Below, in pieces: positions 18,684 to 23,396 of a stretch of 23,396 bases of DNA; the stretch's first letter is position 1; each line of letters begins with the position of its first letter. Position numbers and translations under genes: made by a program. The stretch comes from Seminavis robusta. Lineage: Eukaryota; Bacillariophyta; Bacillariophyceae; Naviculales; Naviculaceae. The notes below the pieces were generated by a model, which had not been told where the DNA came from, did not search any database, and saw only the letters and a list, made by a program, of their open reading frames with translations. The stretch lies in contig CAICTM010001744.1 in assembly GCA_903772945.1 (NCBI GenBank), positions 1 to 23,396 of the forward strand, given 5' to 3'.

Positions 18684-19286
18684 TCACAGCGAGCCGACAG
18701 TGTGACGCCTTGGGGTTGTCGCCGCCAGCCTTAGAGACACCTTTCGCCCGGCTGCTTGCCGAAGGCCCTGATGCGATACTCTTGAGGAGATTAGTGGTTC
18801 CAAGAAGAGAGCGTCAAGTACCGCATTATGACTGTTCACATCCGATGATTGACGACGCGGGCACTTTGCATTTGCCACGGAGCATATCGGTTTCGGGAAT
18901 TGTGGGGAATCAACTGATTGCCAACGACTGCGTCCTGTCTCGGTCATCGACAGCGGTTCTTTGATAGCACATGTGGACGGCGTCGACGGCCATTGAATGA
19001 ATTCAATTGACGTCAATGATTGGTCAACGGCACTGTTGGTTTCGTTTGTTGTGTTCCTGGGCGGAGAGACGTTCATGGCTGGAGTTTGAGAAGGGAGATA
19101 GAGATCAGAGGGCTTGTCGCGTTTACGTGTAAACCTTGAGATGAGTTTATTAATGTGCCGGTGAGGAGGGCTGGAACCTTTTTGTTGGTAAGCCCTTGTG
19201 CACTGTGCACTTGTGCAACGTTCACCAGCCGGGTCCTTGACCCTGCATTGGGAAAGATTCGACGTCGTCAAAGCAGAGGTGTGCAT
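18684..19286 (-). CDS. Hypothetical open frame, doubtful
   Basis: A 200-codon frame, the longest in this interval, Ser/Thr/Pro- and Arg-rich throughout, without signal peptide, membrane segment or domain. A competing 97-codon frame on the plus strand (18671-18964) is equally plausible by composition. Neither shows a splice context or motif. I list it only because of its length. Confidence 0.15.
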   Translation of the reverse strand: MHTSALTTSNLSQCRVKDPAGERCTSAQCTRAYQQKGSSPPHRHINKLISRFTRKRDKPSDLYLPSQTPAMNVSPPRNTTNETNSAVDQSLTSIEFIQWPSTPSTCAIKEPLSMTETGRSRWQSVDSPQFPKPICSVANAKCPRRQSSDVNSHNAVLDALFLEPLISSRVSHQGLRQAAGRKVSLRLAATTPRRHTVGSL

Positions 19287-20765
19287 ACAAAAAGCTTCCC
19301 GAGCGCCAAGTCTTGGTTAGTCTCCAACCCGGGGTCGTAAATAGTGAGGACAGCTCAGACTTGTATAAACCCAGAATACTTAAAGGCTTTTATTTATTTT
19401 ATTAAGCCGGATAAAAAAGACTGTCTGGGGACACCAAAATTTGGTTTGTTTAGAATGAACAAGTTTCTTTCAACATAGACCTGGCTTCTTTTGGTCATCT
19501 AATAAAGCCCCGCTTTTTGTGTTTTCGTAAGTACCAAATTATGGTACTTAAGGAGACGTTTGAATGAGAAGTCATTAGCTACAACTGAGTACTGTCATTG
19601 GCACGGTCCCACATTTGCTTTTCCTCCGAACATACCGTGCTGAACGCAACGTATGGAAAAGAAACTGTATGCAGATGAACCGCATGAACTACAAATCCAG
19701 GTCTGATGAATGGAGAAAACTATGTCTCATTTACAAGCTCTCTCTAGCTAGTTCAGTCATCCATATTGAGTAATAGCAAATAGCAAGTAGAAGTACTGTT
19801 GAAGACAGTGTATTCCATGTGCATTGTAAAGAGGACAACGTGTACCGATTTTGTGGAGGGAAATTGGTGGGGCTAGCATTGTTCGGCCATTGTTGGCTGG
19901 CCTTAGTGTTGACAGCCAGCCAGAAGCGAAGAATGCAACGGACAAGAGGTCCATAGAGAAGGACTTGTACTGGCACCCACTTGGAATTGCTGGATGAGAC
20001 GTTCATGGAACAGTGATCGTAACATAGCCTACTCGAGTACTTACTTCAGAAGGAACAAATGGAACAACGGTACAGTCCCGGACCCGGATGAACTCGTCTC
20101 TCGAGCCCCCTCCTACTCTAGGATCCTGAAGAGGGCCAGCTACCGGCAGTAGTAGATGGGAATGCATAAGACTTTCCCCTCTCTCGCCTTTGTTTTCTGT
20201 AGCATGGAAAGCATGAGCTGCTAGGCATGATATCTTTTGAACTATATTTTCAACATGACACCCATCACTTTGTCAAACCAGCCAGCAGTTCTAACTAACA
20301 ATTCGATAGTAGTATACTTTAGGGACCTTCGGACATCCATGTCTTCGTAGTTGGCTGCTACCTGGTACTAGTACGGTAGGCTTTGGCAACCGAAAAAGAA
20401 GCCTTAGCCACAACAGCCATAATTTGTTTTGCTTCTTTAGTTGTTGAATACCGATCGTAGTAGACTAGAAGACTAGAACAGCAGCAGAGCCATCGTCCAG
20501 CAAACATTGGGGTGCAGCCGTTGGAGGCGTTGGGAGGCAACCCAAGCGCAGTTTGGGTGCGAACCAGTTCCAAGTCAATTCGAAAGAACATGGGTGATGA
20601 GCATCTCAATTTCCCGGTTCCCGGGCCACGGGCGGCTGTGCCAACCTCGACTGCCCCAATCCAAACCCAGCATGGAAGATGGAAGCTTGTCCGGTGCGAA
20701 AGTTGTTTTCTACTACAGTCCAGGAAGGCAGCCGATCAGGCCTTAACCCTAGCTTCAACTCGGAT
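19287..20765. other. Intergenic, no gene seen
   Basis: About 1.5 kb. It includes an AT-rich stretch at 19380-19400 and a short perfect hairpin with arms TAAGTACC (19528-19535) and GGTACTTA (19543-19550) around a 7-nt loop. The open frames near 19.8 and 20.5 kb lack coding signals. Confidence 0.4.
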
Positions 20766-20970
20766 CGCTGAAAGTCGTTCCCATTCGCGCTGGGCGACTT
20801 ACCGCGACTTACCGCGATTCGCGCTGCGCGAATAGAACGAATTCCGCGAGTTCATCGCGACTTTGCGCGACTTTCTTCGTATTGTTACTAGTAAAGTACC
20901 ATTCGCGCAGCGCGACTTACCGCGAATCGCGAACAACTTTCAGCGCGAAGCGACTTACCGCGACTTACCG
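20766..20970. repeat. CG-rich palindromic array of GCGACTTACC units
   Basis: Five exact copies of GCGACTTACC start at 20794, 20804, 20912, 20950 and 20960, so two pairs sit at exact 10-bp spacing. They are interleaved with ATTCGCGC/GCGCGAAT palindromes and GCGACTTTG variants. CGCTGAAAGTCGTTC (20766-20780) is repeated in inverse with one mismatch at 20931-20945. The block is sharply richer in CpG than its surroundings and non-coding. Confidence 0.7.
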
Positions 20971-21029
20971 CGAATAAGAAAAGCTCTGGCTTTTTAGCGA
21001 TGGCACGTGTCAACCCTATCTCTAAAATT

Positions 21030-21930
21030 CGGCTTTTTTCAGCCTGGTCTCCTGTTTCCTCAGTTTGCTCGCTACTTGGATCCATATGACGAATAGATGC
21101 AATCCAGCCATTGTATAGCCAGCTACGGTACCATAGGCAGAGAGTTACATCGATCCGTGACAGTGGCAACAGTACCGAAAGTTCGGCTTTGCTCGCTACG
21201 GTTACCGATCCCTCGCATTGGATCCCTATGACGAATACATGCACAAAACCGACTATTGTTAATCCGGCCCTTGTAGTCGGCTACCGTACAGTTACATCGG
21301 CGACAGTGTCAACAGTACCGAACACACTCAGGTTCCGTTTTGCAGGCTACACTCGGTTGCCGGTATCTTGCATTGGATCCTTATGACGAATAGACTACAT
21401 GCACAACCGAACATTATGAATCCACCCATTGTTGCCGGCTGCGGTATAGCTACATCAACGACAGTGGCAACAGTACCGAAAGTTCGGCTTTGCTCGCTAC
21501 GGTTACCGATCCCTCGCATTGGATCCTTATGACGAATACATGCACAACAGAATATTGTCAATCCAGCCATTGTAGCCAGTTACCATAGAGTTACATCAAT
21601 CGGTGACAGTAGCAAAAGTACTAGTACCGAACACACTCAGGTTCCGTTTTACTGGCTACACTCCGTTACCGGTACCTTGCATTGGATCCTTATGACGAAT
21701 ACATACACAACCGAAAATTGTCAATCCAGCCATCGTAGCCAGCTATCGTAGAGTTCATCGATCGGTGACAGTGGCAACAGTACCGAACACACTCAGGTTC
21801 GACTTTGCTCGCTGCACTCGGTTACCTCGCATTGGATCTTTATGACGAATACACACACAACCGAATATTGTCAATCCAGCCATTGTAGCCAGCTGCCGTA
21901 TAGCTAGTGGCAACAGTACTTGACTTGTGC
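21030..21930. repeat. Tandem satellite, six monomers of about 150 bp
   Basis: The anchor GGATCCxTATGACGAAT occurs at 21078, 21220, 21375, 21521, 21684 and, as GGATCT, 21834. Spacings are 142, 155, 146, 163 and 150 bp. Each monomer also carries AATCCAGCCATTGTAGCC-like and GACAGTGGCAACAGTACCGA-like text. Two monomer types alternate: one has AAAGTTCGGCTTTGCTCGC, the other ACACACTCAGGTTCCGTTTT, giving a period of about 300 bp. Spacings are not multiples of three, so the open minus-strand frames here are not coding. Confidence 0.85.
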
Positions 21931-23396
21931 ATACAGGAAAATGGGTACCGACACAGGATGTTGGAGGAAACATACCTGACACCTCTTTACTATTGACTCG
22001 TGTATTAATCATCTAGTCCGGTTCGCATGTAAATTGATCATGCAAGGAACCAAGGGAGTTTTAGGTCTAAAGTGTTGCGGGGGTCCTTATATCCAATTCG
22101 ATCACAAGAATTGCTATGCACCACCAGAAAATCCTCACTTTTGCTTTACAGCTTAATCTAAAACCAAATTACTCCCCAATAAGCTGCAGTATTACTAGCA
22201 AACAACACTGTAAAGCAAAAGAGGGTCTCTTCAAAGGATAATACCTGGTTCAGCCTGTCCATTTGAGGAAGAGGAACTGACGCTTGGACTCTTGTTCTGG
22301 TTCTATAGCTGTTGCCTCTTCCTTGATGCTTCTTCCTGAGGAATTGAATCCCCTACCCCCCTAGAAGGGTATCTTCTCCACCACGACCACCTCTTCCTTG
22401 AATCTCATGGTTGCCGTTGTGTGGTAATGCACTCTTGCTTGCTGGTTCCTTGGAACTAGCTTGTTTCTCTTGTGTGGATACTCCTGCAGGAAGGATCTCA
22501 CGACGGGCACTACTCTTGTAGTTGCCTGTAAAAGCTTCTTGTTGGCTGGATAGCCTTCTTTTTGTCACTCTTGGTGAACCTGTTTGTGGCTGGATAGCCT
22601 CTGTCTGTTTGACAGCTCACGATTCCAGAGGAACTCGTGGTTACTTCGTGGAGCCTTGGGTAGTAGCGAACTGCTCTGTCGGTCTCCTGTCTCTGCTTTC
22701 TTGCTGCAGGACCTTGTATTGATGTTAGATGAGTGCACTGAGTGAGTTTCAATGTCTGAAACAGGTGCACGGTGGAGATTTGGGTCTCCGTGATACTTAT
22801 GAGCTTCCTTGTGATTTTTGTGTTTCTCTTCACAGTAGCACTGTATCACTCGAATCAACCTATCTCACTCAATTCTTGGAGTTAGAAGCTTGCACTGATA
22901 CTCAGAGATGCGGCTAGATGTCCTCTATCGATTGATGTATTGGACCTCTTGCTTGCAACGCCTGTGTCGCGACTTATCTTAATCGCCGTTCGATGAGATC
23001 TGCTCGTTGTGATGAGACGGACGAAAATACCGCGATGACACGATGACGTAATCTCTTCAACTCGGTGAATAACAGCCGGATTTCCTTGCTTCCAGCACGT
23101 AACCTGTTCAGTTCAACGTGCTTGATCTGCTGATACACTTGGTTTCCGTGTACTCCGGCCGGAAGTCACTTGTCCAGTATGTATCGGCGACTGTATGGTA
23201 TTGTAGGCAATGGGAATCCCGCGCAAGCACTCTTTCGTGTTAGAGGCTTTTCGATGCTCTGATAGTGTAGCTGTGTGCAGTATTTGCGCACCTCTACTCT
23301 GTTGCAGTGTTACACTCAATGTATCACTTGATCAATAATTTGTTTCGTTACTTGATATCGATCTCGAGATCGGTAGTAGTAGTAATTCGAGATGGC
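21931..23396. other. No confident gene; possible degraded element at window edge
   Basis: Several overlapping minus-strand frames between 22353 and 22858 show some protein-like composition (charged, His/Lys/Ser-rich, ending in a QGRGGRGG stretch at about 22370-22390). They shift frame and carry stops. This could be a decayed retroelement gag-like region, but I see no zinc knuckle, protease, LTR or reverse-transcriptase motif and do not call it. A 14-bp inverted repeat lies at 22138-22221. Confidence 0.3.
22138..22221. repeat. 14-bp perfect inverted repeat with 56-nt loop
   Basis: CTTTTGCTTTACAG (22138-22151) pairs with CTGTAAAGCAAAAG (22208-22221). A competing 7-bp pair (CAGCTTA at 22149-22155 with TAAGCTG at 22180-22186) sits inside. 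It could be the ends of a tiny element or a structured transcript; nothing decides between them. Confidence 0.5.

Noticed and set aside
20888..22012. Minus-strand frames with a recurrent IRHKDPM motif
   Set aside because: The recurrence is the satellite monomer; monomer spacings are not multiples of three, so no continuous repeat protein is encoded.
22353..22858. Possible retrotransposon gag-like region
   Set aside because: Charged, Gly-rich frames shift and contain stops, and no zinc knuckle, protease, integrase, reverse transcriptase or LTR pair could be seen.
1..23396. tRNA or rRNA genes
   Set aside because: I looked for T-loop-like GGTTCGA contexts on both strands and found only isolated matches (for example near 4750 and 22020) without a matching acceptor stem or anticodon arm.

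Overview
The window looks like nuclear DNA of a diatom or a close stramenopile relative. Genes lie on both strands, separated by hundreds of bases. Introns are few and short (77-103 nt) with GTAAGT or GTGAGT donors. Two predicted preproteins carry an N-terminal signal peptide followed by a plastid-type cleavage context (ANAF|Q and AGF|Q), the bipartite targeting used by secondary plastids. The identification as a diatom is inference from these traits, not a species match.

Layout. (1) 46-1380 (-) is a membrane-anchored SGNH/GDSL hydrolase gene whose conserved blocks all survive but are spread over all three frames, so it is called a pseudogene. (2) 2116-2892 (+) encodes a BTB/POZ protein. (3) 3250-3750 is an alternating A-B-A-B tandem repeat containing an open frame. 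(4) 3855-4556 (-) encodes a Cys-rich extracellular-type protein with a GPI-like tail. (5) 5079-6104 (+) encodes a probable plastid-targeted protein with a polyproline linker. (6) 6456-7142 (+) is a broken region ending in a motif typical of adenylate-forming enzymes. (7) 7155-8081 (-) encodes a probable thylakoid-lumen protein. (8) 8495-9724 (-) encodes a heat-shock-factor-type transcription factor with one intron inside the DNA-binding domain. (9) 10302-10620 is a complete MITE with 18-bp terminal inverted repeats and an 8-bp target duplication. (10) 12904-16987 (-) is a two-exon gene for a 1326-residue lipoxygenase with an N-terminal transmembrane module. (11) From 17.0 kb to the end the window is repeat-rich and I see no confident gene. 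It holds a 406-bp inverted-repeat element packed with CGTCTCCT copies (17535-17940), a CG-rich palindromic array (20766-20970) and a satellite of about 150-bp monomers (21030-21930).

The genes do not form an obvious pathway. Lipid oxidation (lipoxygenase), esterase relics and two unknown plastid proteins share the window, but nothing in the sequence ties them into one system. The most distinctive items are the membrane-fused lipoxygenase with a C-terminal valine and the short elements built almost entirely from one short motif.
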